NCBI RefSeq assembly: GCF_030272615.1
Contig: NC_081411.1
Location: 836,678,136-836,742,135, forward strand
Origin: Cryptomeria japonica
Lineage: Eukaryota; Streptophyta; Pinopsida; Cupressales; Cupressaceae
Length of the DNA stretch: 64,000 bases
Direction of reading: 5' to 3'
Below are positions 1 through 11,724 of the stretch, one piece after another (the first letter of the stretch is position 1; each line of letters begins with the position of its first letter). The notes under the pieces were generated by a model. It was not told where the DNA came from. It did not search any database and was given only the letters and a program-made list of their open reading frames with translations. A program made the translations under genes and the position numbers.

Positions 1-303
1 CGCGGCCAACCCGCCTCCATTTCCTCCCGTGACCTGCAATAAAGAAATTCATGGCCGCCTTTGGGGTCTTCGGCCCAGCAAGAAATTTTGACTGTTAAAA
101 AAAAAATTATGGGTTAAACCCTAGCCCGAATGGGGCTAGGGTAATTCGATTTAAAAAAAAAAAAATATATTAATTAGTTTAGATATTTTATAAGTGAGAA
201 AATTAGAACCCTAATTAGGGTTGGGAAAAAAAAATATGGAGTAATATTTAGGAAGTTAAAAATGGCTTTTGAGATAGAGTTAAGATATTTAACATATAAG
301 TAA

Positions 304-334
<31 letters not shown>

Positions 335-829
335 GTTTCCATATATATATATGGGTATATATATATATATGGGTATATATATATATATATGAATTTTGAG
401 CATTTTGAATAAGTAATTAAATTATAAATATATATATATATGTATATACAAATATGTATATATATATATAAATTTATAGATTCCTGATTTTAATTTGGAA
501 TAAATTATAAAGAGAAATTTAAAAAAAAAAAATTGATAAGACTGTATAGTCATATTGGAGGATAAATTAAAAATTCCTCTCCGAGTTTCTTTAGCTTGAT
601 TGATTTAATAAACCTAAAAACTAGGTAACTCTTGGAGATAGAATTAAACCAGTAGGTTTTCCGCAATTAAAATTAAACAATTTATCGATGCTTAGTTCGT
701 TTCAGAATTGGCTCGAATTTAATAATGGAAGTTTCACTAACGTTTGTCGCGAGAGTGAACTTGTTAATTAATTTAGTATGTTTTAAAAAAAAATTTGTTC
801 CGTTTTTGCCCTAAATTTTGGGCATGACA
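1..829. mobile_element. E0: right end of an LTR-like element, truncated by window edge
   Basis: The segment holds no ORF. It is AT-rich with A-tracts and ends in TGACA at 829. The next bases are AATCA, which continue directly into the interior of the E1 3' LTR; the other E1 LTR reads GGGGTGAATCAGTACTCC at the same point. The simplest reading is that an LTR element ending in CA at 829 inserted at AATCA inside the E1 LTR, so the missing ~45 bp of that LTR should lie left of the window. A perfect 9-bp stem-loop (CCCTAGCCC/GGGCTAGGG) lies at 119-141. Orientation and family are unknown. Confidence 0.5.
303..470. repeat. TA-rich microsatellite block
   Basis: Runs of (TA)n are broken by short GGG or GTTTCC interruptions at about 303-400, with a second run at about 427-470. 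This is simple-sequence DNA inside the E0 terminal region. Confidence 0.9.
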
Positions 830-1981
830 AATCAATACTCCAAAAAGTTTTCTTCAAAAACAATCTTACTGATAAATATAAACTGTGTATAGCTGATCTC
901 ATAATATATAATACTAAAGCATAATCATAGAAATAACATTCATACACATTTCACTCCATAACTCAAATATTTTGGTTACGCAAAAACTCTTTGTTAGAGA
1001 GAAGAACTGCGGTGGGGATGGCACCCACAACTTCACTGCTGCAATAATAAAGGTTGCTCAGTTAGAGCTACATGTTTAGCTATTTCTGATAGCTTACCCT
1101 ATTAGGAGTATCAAGATCTTTAGATCTACCTTGCTAAAGGATTTTACAACACTTTTACAAAATGTTGTACCTGGTTAAAGGCTTTACAATTTATAGACTT
1201 TGTTAGAGTCTTTTACCCTATTAAAGGTTTCTATTACAACTCAAATAGTTCAATCAAAAATCTTTACAAATATCTACAACTTTACTTCTGAAATGTTATA
1301 GCAGACTCTATGTGCTCAATATGAAATTACCTTGCTCATAGCATCCCTCAGTAATTGATAAATCAACTCGGTGACCTCATCTATATACTCTGTCTCTTAA
1401 CTATTTTCTGAGAAACCTTCTTGGTGACCTCTGAATATCTCTATCGCTCTTCACACCTTATCTTCTCTCATGATTTTCATTTTCAAATCATCAATCTTCA
1501 ATCTTCCCTCTCTCGTAATAGATACTCAAATCACTATGTATATATAGATCTCTGAGACGATGATCTTGTTCATACATCGATCATACAAATATGTTTTATT
1601 GAATGAATAAACATAGAAATTATTTCATTGGATAAACTTCCTCAAAATCATACAAAATCTTCGAGTGCAATTCCCTATGTAATAACAATTCCCTATTCTT
1701 GAATCTTGTAACACATTTCCACATATGTGTCCAAGTTCATTGAATCCGGTAACACATTTCCACTCGGTTCAGATTAACTCGGTATACCTTCTTTGCTACG
1801 CGGTAGACATAGGAACTTTACTTAGTAGGCAGCTTGGTATCTCTCATCTCAGTGACTAGCCTTTCTTCTGTAACCGATAGCCTTGGTACTTACCGACTGA
1901 ATATTTCGGTAGTAATAATCGACTAGAGTATATAGGATGAATTTGGACATAAAACTAATGACAACTTAGTAAATAGTAACA
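830..1981 (-). repeat. E1 3' LTR, outer ~45 bp missing
   Basis: It aligns along its whole length with 7637-8792 and ends in ...GTAACA, next to the polypurine tract. The outer end (TGTTAAGTCC... in the other LTR) is absent and is replaced by the E0 end at 829/830. Confidence 0.9.
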
Positions 1982-1993
1982 ATCTCCCCTTTT
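1982..1993 (-). other. E1 polypurine tract
   Basis: On the minus strand AAAAGGGGAGAT sits immediately upstream of the 3' LTR start TGTTAC. This is the usual plus-strand priming site in Copia-type elements. Confidence 0.85.
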
Positions 1994-2277
1994 GACATTA
2001 GTTTGGTATGTTTGAGAAAACTCCTTTTAAAGTCATAACACAAAATTTATATACTTACAAAATTTGATTGAAATGATAGTATATACATTTGTTCTAATAC
2101 ATACGTCAAATACATACTCCCCTTATCAATTTGATGTACATAACTTGATTTACATGATCCTGATGTTCCATGCTCCCCCTGTCAATGTCATCTGTACACT
2201 CGGTAGATAGTATAAACTCTATAAACTCAGATACTCTATATACTCGGTACACTCCCCCTTTTTGACAAACATCAAAA

Positions 2278-5200
2278 CTAGTTACCATTAGGTGGAGGCA
2301 ATCGGTCAAAAATATATTTATACTTAGTACGAGCGTCGGTGAGAGCATTGATAAGTGCATCCTTGACACTTTCCATTAAATAATTTTGAGTTTTAATATC
2401 AGCTGACAGTGAAATCAAACCATCTAAAGTGCTTCCCTCTGGTTGAGTGGATAATTGTGTAGCTCGGTTGATCTGCTCTTGAACGGATGATAAATGGAGA
2501 ATAAATAATGTTTGAAGAGTCATAATATACATCCTTATTTTGTGCTCTTCATTCTGAAGTTCTAACTACTAAGCCATAAGAGTTTGTAGCTTTGTATAAA
2601 AATTCTGAATAGAGTTTGGCTTGGTAGTCAGTTTATTTGAGAGATCGGTAATCTCTTTTTCAATGACTTCGGTCTTATGCTTGATATCTTTAATAAAGAA
2701 TAAAAATGTACATAACTTCTAGAATAAATAAATAATGTGCTTGAGTTGAGGGGATAAATCAGCAATGAATCCAACAAGCTTGACTTTACCTATAGCAATT
2801 GCCTTCTACACTTCTTCAATCATCTTGGTAGTTAGCTCTTTGTCTTTTAATTTTCTAAGGTATTCTGATGCATCTACTCCTGATGCTTCTAATTGAGTGA
2901 GCAGTTCATCCAGTTGCATATGGATGGCAGCATCTTTATTTACAGTAGCTTCAGGTAGCATGTCTATCAATAATGCTTTAACCTTCTGAAGTACTCCGTT
3001 TTTCTTCTAAATAGCTATTTGTTTTTCCTGTTCTACTTTGGCTTTACAAAGCTCTCCGAATTCAATAAGTGCTTGCCCTTTTAGTTTTCAAATGTCAACA
3101 TTTGGCAACACAATAGGCTTTGACAGATCTATCTTGAAATTGTGCTTCTTTTCTTTCTTCTCATTTGATGATGATGCCTTCACCGGTTGAATAAGTACAA
3201 TGGCTTTGGAGGCTTGATCTTCCTTGGTATGTTCCTCAGTGGGAGAAACAGTTTTGTTAGTTTCTAAAGCCTCTATTGTATCCTTCGGTGTTTCCTTGCT
3301 TGGGGTCTTAGTGGCAATAGTTTCAGTGCTTGTAGGAGCTTGATAAGTTTTCTCACCTAGGGCTTGAGAGGTAGATTCACCTTGTGTATCCTTTTGATCC
3401 TCTTTACCTTGTTCGGTCTCCTAAGGTTTCTTAGTTGTCACTTGTTGAGTTACCGAAGGATAGAACTTAACTTGTTCCAAAACTGATTCACTTGATACCA
3501 GTTTGGCATAGGTATTTCCTTCTATCATCTCATCTTCTTTTGCCTTAGTGTCCATGACATCCTCATCTTTTTGAATAGTTGAAGCAGGATCTTGCTCGAT
3601 GATGTTAACTATTTCCACTTCACCTTGAGTCTCTTCAGTTTGAATTCTGAAAATTTCTTGCCATTTTTCTTTAGTTTCCTTCTCTACTTCAAGATAAAGA
3701 CCATTCATCATTTTCAAGGCCCTTTGCTTGACTTGAAAATTTATTTGGTAGTTTTTCAAATGTTTTCTTATATCATCTACTGACATGTCTGGAAAGAGAT
3801 GTACCAAAACTCTTTCTCTTACCTGTTTCTTTGAGTCCATAGCATATTTCCATATGTTGTCAATATGAGAGTACAATGCTTTTGGAAGAAAATTAGTTAA
3901 TTCCAATGGAACTACTCGGAATTTGAGAAGTGTACACACTACTGACTCCTCTATTTGCCTCTTTTCTTCTTTTGTTCAGGAGTCATATTTTACATACCTA
4001 AATGATCCAAATCCTCCATATTGTTTCAATTTTGTACAAAAATTGTCAACACTGTGTACATCTTCCTTTGTGCTTTTAACAATCTGAAATTTATTTGGAT
4101 CTTCAGATTCAGTGTCACTTGACTTCTTATTCAAAATGAGTCTTCTAGTCGACTTTCTATAAGTCTTTGTAACTTTAGGCAATTCAACATTTTTCTGCCT
4201 CTTACCGGGTGACACTGTAGATGATCTAGTGTTAGGTCACATAACTGGTGGAGTTGGTGATACCTTAGTTGTATCCTATTTCTTTCTTTCCAAAATTTTT
4301 CCCTTTGGCAACTTGGTGCTCAGTGTAATTGTTGCTTCTTCAGCTTCAGATTCTTCCTCAATTGAAAGTTGATCATCTTTCCTACCTGCTGGCTTAGTAG
4401 GTGTGGAGGTAGAACCTTCTCCAAATTTCTCAGTTAAATCTTTGATCATTTTAGTGGCTTTCCTGGTAGCCTTTGGTACCACAATACTCATTCTTACTTT
4501 TTCTTTTACCTCTTCATAGGTACCATACCTAATCTCGATTGAGTGCCTTGGAAGTGCCAACAAGGCATCTATCTATTGTTGAGTAATATCAACATCAATC
4601 TCATAACCCATAGGTGGTAAAGATTGAATCCTATGTTCTACTACATTGATATAACAATAGTCAGTGTCCACTTTAAAACATATAGCATCCTTATATTTTA
4701 CCACTAACTGAGCTAGGATCTTGTACCTGTTATGCATTTTTCCCTAAAATTTATTAAAGTAACCATCCATTATCTCATTGAAGTTATCACCTAGCTGATT
4801 AATAAAGTCATTTATTTAATGGGTGATTGGTCGGTGTAATTCTCAAATGATGTTACCGACTAAAGGAAAGAATTTCTAAAAATAGAAGAACATACACACT
4901 AAGAGTGACCCAAACTTTAGTGTGTTAGCAGTGTTGTTCTTCTTAGGTTTCCTTATTGTGTTGAGATTTTCAAAAAGGTTCTTCAACAATACTTCACATA
5001 AATCTACTTTCGTACCCTTTTTCACAATTTTATAGGCCAAATCCACAGCTGCACACGGTACACTATTTTCTCTTGCTGATTGAAAGAAACAATAACCAAT
5101 GACTCTAATTGTGAACTTTAGCTCTGTATCTATTAAATTATTCAACTTAAGACCTCTGCAATCAAACTCAACTCCAGTTAAAGTTATCAATTCCTTCTGT

Positions 5201-5652
5201 GAAATCATTTTTTGTGCTCGGACATGGTCGAATATAGGGTATCTGCGTATTATGTGAATAATCTCCTTGGTGATTTTGAACGGTTTCTCTTCTAACCACA
5301 TAAAGTCATCATGTACTCTACTCAAGACAAATTTGACCCATTGGGGTTTCAAAACTCGAGGATAGGTTAGGCCTTCGATCAATCCCTTAACTTTAATATG
5401 CTCATACTTACTATCCAGGATTCCATCGGTGCATAATTCATCATACATGACCTTAATTTCGGTATGACCTAGCTCTTCCACACGACACTTAGTATAAAAT
5501 CTAACATCTTCAACCAATAGAACCCTATTCAGAATATGAGAAAGTGCAGTTTTCACATTGGGTTCAGATGCCACTTTGGGAGGTAAGGAATACTTTAGTG
5601 AGGGATTCTCAATAGTCTCAACTACAATAGGTTTCTACATCTTGGGAGCCAT
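2278..5652 (-). pseudogene. E1 ORF2: large retroelement protein of unknown function
   Basis: I do not recognise the family. One reading frame runs from ATG at 5652 to a TAG at 2278, about 1,125 codons, broken by in-frame stops, many at positions where E2 has Gln. Visible parts in order: a globular N-terminal region (residues ~25-270) with VKFVLSRVHDDFMWLEEKPF and a CFFQSARENSVPC patch; a segment with YFxKFxxKMHN and LALPRHSIEIRYGTYEEV; a basic, nuclear-signal-like stretch (KTYRKSTRRLILNKK); a helical domain near LPKALYSHIDNIWKYAMDSK; an acidic/Thr-Pro-rich linker; and C-terminal helices. It lies 0.5 kb downstream of the Gag-like ORF and ends about 0.3 kb before the polypurine tract. Its position resembles extra ORFs of other plant retroelements. 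A link to plant mobile or transposon-protein domains is only a guess. Confidence 0.7.
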
Positions 5653-6175
5653 TTTAAACTTGGTTTTCTACTAATGAAAAAGCTTAGGGTTTCAACTAAC
5701 TAGAAAATGCTTTTGACTTAGTAAATATAATGCAAATATTCACAACTGATATTGATCGGTTAACTTGCTTGAAAATACGCTTAAGATTGTTGGAAAATAC
5801 CTTGAAATAGCTCTGGAAATATTTGATCACCTTTGATTCTCTTAGCTCTACTCTTTGAAAACTGGTAAGTGTAAAATGACCACACAAACAACTTTAAATA
5901 CACCCTTTTACCTTATCGAGCTTCATACAATTAGGAAAGATAAGCATTAAATGCACTCGGTTCCACTAAACCAATTATCTTCCTTCTATGTTTTTACCAA
6001 CTAGACAGGTTTCCTGCACTTACCGACTTCTCTGGTACTTCAAATAGACTAGATAGTATTTAAAAAAAATGTTATTGCATCTTAGGTATGCAGATTTTGG
6101 AATTGTGTACATAATTAAATAGGAACTGTTTGGATCTAACCTTGAGAAAATGTAGTCCCTTCATACCTTCAATGA

Positions 6176-7531
6176 TTAAGTAGAAGTGGATGCATCTAAC
6201 TCAGTAGGTAAGGTGCTTTCTTCATTATTTGACCCTTTTTCCTTCTTTTTCCAAATTTTCTGTAATTTGCTTCTTATTTCCTCAGTATCTTCTCTAGGTT
6301 GATATCTGCAATCTTTAGCCAAGTGTCCAACTTTGTGACAATAAAAACATGCCATTCTAGGATTTCTCCATGATCTCTGATTGTTCATTCCAAACCTTAT
6401 CATACAATTTGCACTTATATGTCCATATCTTCCACAACATTCACACCATATCCTTGTATTGTAATCCCATGGTACTGCAGTATATTGTCGGTTAAGATCT
6501 GTGTGAGTTCGTTAGCTTCTATTATTTGCTCAGTATGAAGACCACATATAGTTTTTCTGCTTAAACCAACACTTCTCAGTATTGTGTCCATATCTATTGT
6601 AGTTTTTGCAAAACCCCTTGAATTTTGCCTTCTGATAATTGCTAACAGACTTTTTCTTACATTGATTAGATGTATGACCATACTTATTGCAATTATGACA
6701 ATAACCATCAGACCTAGTGACATTTAGTTGCTTACCTTTTCTTATTCGGCACATGTTGGTAGTATGTCCTTGTTTTCCACAATAATTACAAATAGGCTTC
6801 CTATCTTTCAACTTATCTTTATTTCTAGCCTTCTTTGATGATTCTCCTTTCTCGGTAGTGTTGATTCCTTTGTCGGTAGAGTTATTTCTTTTGTAACCGA
6901 GTCCGACAGATTTGTTGGGTGACCTTATGTTTAGTTGCTCATCCAACACTCTTGATGCTTCATAACTTTTCTTCAGTGTTTCTTTTGACTTCTTTTATTC
7001 TTCAAGTTCATCGGTTAGTCTCGATAATTCAAGTTTCAATGCTTGATTCTCATTTTCTTTTAGATTTTTTTCATGATGTGCATAACCCAATTGATCAGAC
7101 ATATTACGCTGAATTCCAGTCATCCTTGTGATTTCATCATTCTTTTCAGACACCAATGCTTCTAGTTGTTTTTTTTCTCTTTCTATATCTCTTATGTTAT
7201 CTTCAGTTGTTCTCAATGCATCAAGATTTTCAGTCATCTATGTGCTAAAATACTCATGTTCCCTTTTCATTGCTTTTAGCTGATCATTCAGTGCTTTGTC
7301 CTTTTCTTTCAATTGTACAATCATTTCTTTAGATTCTTCTGATATGTTGTTCTCAGATGATGTCTCAATTTGTTCCACCAACTCTTGTGAGTCCTGTAAA
7401 TCATCAGACAATATTCTTCTGACTTTCAGTGATTTTTGCATTTGTCTCTGCATGTCTGCAATCACTTGATTAGCATGATCCAATTCTTCTTGGAGATTCA
7501 CAATTATGCGTGATTGTTTATAGCCTTCCAT
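6176..7531 (-). pseudogene. E1 Gag-like ORF: coiled coil plus five zinc knuckles
   Basis: A single frame of about 452 codons starts at ATG 7531, only ~50 bases after the primer site, and ends at TAA 6176. It is interrupted by TAG 7238, TAA 6995 and TGA 6530, plus smaller breaks; the sister E2 has Gln at the first of these. Residues ~5-180 are a heptad-like coiled coil (MEGYKQSRIIVNLQEELDHA). Then come CCHC knuckles CNYCGKQGHTTNMC, CHNCNKYGHTSNQC, a defective CKNYNRYGHNTEKC (second Cys lost), CECCGRYGHISANC and CFYCHKVGHLAKDC. The usual N-terminal capsid-type Gag domain of Copia elements is missing, so this looks like the C-terminal half of a Sirevirus-style Gag kept alone. An RNA-binding or packaging role is inferred from the knuckles. 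Confidence 0.8.
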
Positions 7532-7579
7532 TGCTAGGATCTTTCTCTTTAGGCTGTAAAACCCTTTTCCAAGAGTAGA

Positions 7580-7591
7580 GCTCTGATACCA
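7580..7591 (-). other. E1 primer binding site, initiator-Met tRNA
   Basis: The minus strand reads TGGTATCAGAGC two bases inside the 5' LTR. It matches the 3' end of plant initiator methionine tRNA, used by most Copia elements. Confidence 0.95.
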
Positions 7592-7593
7592 AT

Positions 7594-8792
7594 TGTTAAG
7601 TCCAACTAGGAAAGCTAATGTACTGAGAGGGGAGGGGTGAATCAGTACTCCAAAAACTTTTCTTCAAAAACAATCTTACTGATAAACATAAACTGTGTAT
7701 AGCTGATCTCATAATATATGATGCTAAAGCATAATCATAGAAATAACATTCATACACATTTCACTCCATAACTCAAATATTTTGGTTATGCAGAAACTCT
7801 TTGTTAGAGAAAAAAACTGCAATGGGGATGGCACCCACAACTTCACTACTGCAATAATAAAGGTTGCTCGGTTAGAGCTACATGTTTAGCTATTTCTGAT
7901 AGCTTACCCTATTAGGAGTATCAAGATCTTTAGATCTACCTTGCTAAAGGATTTTACAAACACTTTTACAAAATGTTGTACCTCGTTAAAGGCTTTACAA
8001 TTTATAGACTTTGTTAGAGTCTTTTACCCTGTTAAAGGTTTCTATTACAACTCAAATAGTTCAATCAAAAATCTTTACAAATATCTACAACTTTACATCT
8101 AAAATGTTATAGCAAACTCTATGTGCTCAATATGAAATTACCTTGCTCATAGCATCCCTCGGTAATTGATAAATCAACTCGGTGACCTCTTCTGTATACT
8201 CTGTCCCTTAACTATTTTTTGAAAAACCTTCTCAGTGACCTCTGAATATCTCTGTCATTCTTCACACCTTATCTTCTCTCATTATTTTTATTTTCAAATC
8301 ATCAATCTTCAATCTTCCCTCTCTCATAATAGATACTCAAATCACTCTGTATATATAGATCTCTGAGATGTTGATCTTGTTCATACATCAATCATACAAA
8401 CATGTTTTATCGAATGAATAAACATAGAAATTATTTCATTGGATAAACTACCTCAAAATTATACAAAATCTTCGAGTGCAATTCCCTATGTAATAATGGT
8501 TCCCTATTCTCAAATCTTGTAACACATTTCCACATATGTGTCCAGGTTCATTGAATCCGGTAACACGTTTCCACTCAGTTCAGATTAACTCGATATACCT
8601 TCTTTGCTGCTCGGTAGACATAGGAACTTTACTCGGTAGGCAGCTCGGTATCTCACATCTCGGTGACTAGCCTTTCTTCTGTAACCAACAACCTTAGTAC
8701 TTACTAACTGAATATTTTGGTAGTAATAACTGACTAGAGTATATAGGATGAATTTGGACATAAAACTAATGACAACTTAGTAAATAGTAACA
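7594..8792 (-). repeat. E1 5' LTR
   Basis: A 1,199-bp LTR with TG...CA ends, read on the minus strand. It is a direct repeat of 830-1981 with scattered differences, and is flanked inside by the primer site and outside by GGAAA. Confidence 0.92.
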
Positions 8793-9813
8793 GGAAAAAC
8801 AAATATCCAGTACAAGAAGAAGAAGTCCAAGAATAGTTAGAAGATGTTGTAGTGGAGCAACGAACTGAAAAGGTCGATGGGATTGAAAAGGACTTGTAAC
8901 TTCTTTTTGAAGAAATTTGTAGTTGTAAAAAACTATTCCTAGGGAAGTCCAAAGCTTGTTTTGCATCCATATTGTTATAAATGGATAGCAGGACTTAGGG
9001 ATAGATGATCACAAGAATTTTGTAAAGATACTCTGCTGAAATTTATCTAGGGTTTTTCTGATTCTTTCAGAAATTACCTTTGGTCATGTAAGATTTTCAA
9101 AAATGAATATGAATATATAGATCAATGCTTTTCAAGCCTAAATCTTTGTTGTCTTCTTGTGTGCATTCATTATTTTACTAGATTGTTTTAAATAATCCAA
9201 GGTTATTTGATTGAATAGGGATTGTAAGGCAATCTTGCAGATATGTTTTAGGTTTTCCTGTTTAGGAAAGGAATCAAATACACGTGAAGTATCTTTGCTA
9301 GTGAATAAATTGTTTGTTGCTTAGAATTTGATAAATTGTTTTCAGTTTAAAGAGAAAGAAATTATATATGTCAGGCATGTATAGGGTTGATGAAAGCCGA
9401 GGTGATGAAATGTATGAAAATGGTCAAGTTTGGAATTCCTGTTTGATTTAGGTGATTGTGTGGCCTGGATAAGGGACTGATATCAGTGGTGGAATTCTTT
9501 TTATCTTTCTTGGGATCAAAACTAAAGATAAACACATATTTTCTTTTAATGTTTTCAAGTATTATTGAAGGTGATGAGGTTCATAGGTTTTTAGCATTGG
9601 TTTAATGTGGATCTCCATTTAAAAGTGTGAAATTATTCATAAAAGGTATACCCACTTGAACTAAGGATAAGTTCAAAGTGTAGAAGGTTTTGCTAAAACC
9701 TTGTTATATGTTATTCTGAAATTCTATTCTCTTATTGTCCCCTTCTTATGCAAATAGAGTTATCAAATTTTATGACAAAGAGGATTCTTGGGAGGAAAAT
9801 CAGAATTTGAGAA
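8793..9813. repeat. 1-kb dispersed repeat, copy 1
   Basis: It is similar throughout to about 45176-46193, including TATAAATGGATA, CTAGGGTTTTTCT and TCAGGCATGTATAG landmarks. The right ends of both copies stop at the same point (GAATTTGAGA) and then diverge, so it is a discrete unit; the left end here is cut by the E1 insertion. It has no ORF. The TATA-like box at about 8974 followed by a leader-like stretch suggests LTR or leader DNA, but I could not define TG/CA ends. Confidence 0.7.
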
Positions 9814-9825
9814 CAACACTATGGT

Positions 9826-10540
9826 TGGTGGAGTGCTATATCTTACATAGACTAGACTGAACATTATGCATGTTGTGTGCATGGCTAGTACATAAGTTGA
9901 TCCGAAAGAGAGTCATGTTACTGTTGTTATGAGGATATTCAAATACTTGAAGGGAACTATGGAATATGGATTATGATATCCTAGGAATGATGATTTTATG
10001 CTATGTGCCTGCACTGGTGTTGATTGGGTTGGTGATGTTGATGAACAGAAGAGCACTACCGGTGGAGAATTATTTTTGGGTAAGCATTTGGTTTCATGGG
10101 CTAGCAAGAAACAAGATTCAATCTCCTTATCTACTGCTAAAAATAAGTACATTGTTACCACTAATAATTGCACTCAGGTAGTTTGGATGAAGAAAATGAT
10201 GAAGGATATCAGAATTATTCATGATGAGCATACTATTATATATTGTGATAATTCCAATGCTATCAACATGTCAAATAATCCAGTGCAACATTAAAATAAT
10301 AAATATATTTCAGTCAGATATCATTACTTGAGAGAGCAAGTCAGTGAAGAGAAGGTGAAGCTTGAGTATGTATCTACAAAGGAACAAATAATTGATATTT
10401 TCCCTAAACCTTTATCTGCAAATACATTTGTCTATCTAAGAGAGAAGTTAGGGGTATCCACCCATCCTGGTGAGAAAAATGCATTAAGTTGCATCAATCT
10501 TGTGGATTTCAGAGCTTTATCCTTTTATCTAGATTGTTGA
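9826..10540 (+). pseudogene. Copia RT C-terminus and RNase H relic
   Basis: Conceptual translation in shifting frames gives the Copia pol tail: a GGVLYLT-like RT end, IFKYLKGTMEYG, then RNase H motifs DEQKSTTGGELFLG, VSWASKKQDSISLSTAKNKY, YCDNSNAINMSNNP, and the conserved tail STKEQIIDIFPKPL. The best open stretches are 9998-10294 and 10328-10540. Everything upstream (gag, protease, integrase, most of RT) is absent, and the 1-kb repeat abuts it instead. There are frameshifts and a TAA after NNPVQH, so it is dead. It faces opposite to E1 and E4. Confidence 0.85.
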
Positions 10541-10578
10541 GTTGGTGTTGCTCCTCTGCTAGAGTAGTCTGTTGTGTT

Positions 10579-11433
10579 TGTGAAAGTGGATTAAGAACCT
10601 GTATCTGCAAGACACAACCCTTCAATCAAGTCATTACATGCATGGTTAATCAGATATCAATGAATAGTAAACCATGACAAATCGACCCATTGCCTTCTAA
10701 AAGAAGCGAATATAAGATTGCTCTCAGATTATTTAGCAATACCAGTGACCAGACAACATCAAGATGAAGGATTTTATCTATATGATCATGATGAATGCTA
10801 GATGGATGCAATATTGATCTAACAAGAGTTAAGCAATATTAAGCTAAATGATTTAATCAATACGAAATAATAAATATGCAATATATCTCAATGAACCTAG
10901 AGCAAAAATAGTATAATAACAATATATTCTCCAGCCTCCTTTGAATGAGAGATGAGCCTGAATTTATAGAAATTCATTCAATTTCATTCAATTTTCAATT
11001 TCAGTCAATTTTAAGATTTAATTGTTTTAATTGCTTTCTTTGAGATTATCTATCAATTTTTAATTTGGTTTTTTCAAGATTATCTCCAATTGATTTCTTT
11101 TTTCAAATTTTTAATTCTTTCTTGGCAATTAATTCCTTTTTTGATTTATTTAATTAAATATGCTAGGATATTTAATAAAATCAATAAGATAATTGTTTAA
11201 AATAAATTACTTGGAATGATTTAATTAATTAAATAAATATTAAATAAATATTTAATTAATATTGGTTGATTAATTTGCCATGTGACATTTGATAATTGAA
11301 GGATTAATCGTGTGCTCAAGATTTATTTAATTGCCTTTGGTTAGGACCTTGGTGATGTTGTCGAGATTAGACCTTGGTGATGTTGTCGAGATTAGGGGCT
11401 CATGGTTTAGATGACCATTTTTAGAGTATTACA
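10579..11433 (-). repeat. E4 3' LTR (complete)
   Basis: An 855-bp LTR running TGTGAAAGTG...TATTACA. Its first ~510 bp match 40358-40872. The right half is rich in TTAATTAA-type runs, typical of the U3 of this lineage here. It abuts a polypurine tract. Confidence 0.88.
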
Positions 11434-11446
11434 TTTTCCCCTCTTT
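11434..11446 (-). other. E4 polypurine tract
   Basis: The minus strand reads AAAGAGGGGAAAA, directly before LTR start TGTAATACTC. It differs by one base from the E6 tract (AAAGAGGGGCAAA), which supports a common lineage. Confidence 0.85.
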
Positions 11447-11470
11447 GAATTAATGTGCGAGCAGCACGTT

Positions 11471-11724
11471 GATTCAAAGAAAATTTTATGTCTAGGAGAT
11501 ACCAGTTCTAAACTTGATTGATCATGAACTAGATGAAAGCAAGGTGTTTAGCTTGATTCGAAGTGACAAAGCTGAGTGAAGTCTAGTTAAAGCGATACCA
11601 TTCCCGAACTTGATTGAACTAGGAATGATAGAAAACAAAAGATACCGAACTTGAACTTGATTGATCAAGAAGAGGATCTTACTGATCTAGACACAATGAG
11701 TGATGATTAAAATTGATCTTGAAC
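11471..11724. repeat. 254-bp duplication, left copy flanking E5
   Basis: It is nearly identical to 16714-16969. Both run from TTGATTCAAAGAAAATTTT to AATTGATCTTGAAC. The segment is E4 3'-arm DNA with internal short repeats of the type GAACTTGATTGA. The Copia element E5 starts immediately after it. Confidence 0.88.

Larger units (their letters stand above)
830..8792 (-). mobile_element. E1: non-autonomous two-ORF LTR retrotransposon, family A
   Basis: Two direct repeats (830-1981 and 7594-8792) flank an internal region read on the minus strand. In minus-strand order it has a 5' LTR, initiator-Met primer site, Gag-like ORF, 0.5-kb spacer, a large ORF of unknown function, polypurine tract and 3' LTR. 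No protease, integrase, RT or RNase H motif is visible anywhere inside. The 5' LTR runs TG...CA and is followed by GGAAA, the expected target duplication; its partner would be beyond the left edge because E0 interrupts the 3' LTR. The primer site and polypurine tract are Copia-like. E2 is a second, intact-ended copy with the same plan, so this is a real family and not a single deleted element. Confidence 0.85.

Noticed and set aside
2106-2369. 87-codon minus-strand frame near the E1 3' LTR
   Set aside because: It overlaps the ORF2 end in another frame and the untranslated tail; no motif.
6415-6723. 102-codon minus-strand frame in E1
   Set aside because: A shadow of the zinc-knuckle region; the CCHC motifs are in the adjacent frame.
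9913-10173. Minus-strand 86-codon frame
   Set aside because: Antisense shadow of the Copia RNase H relic.
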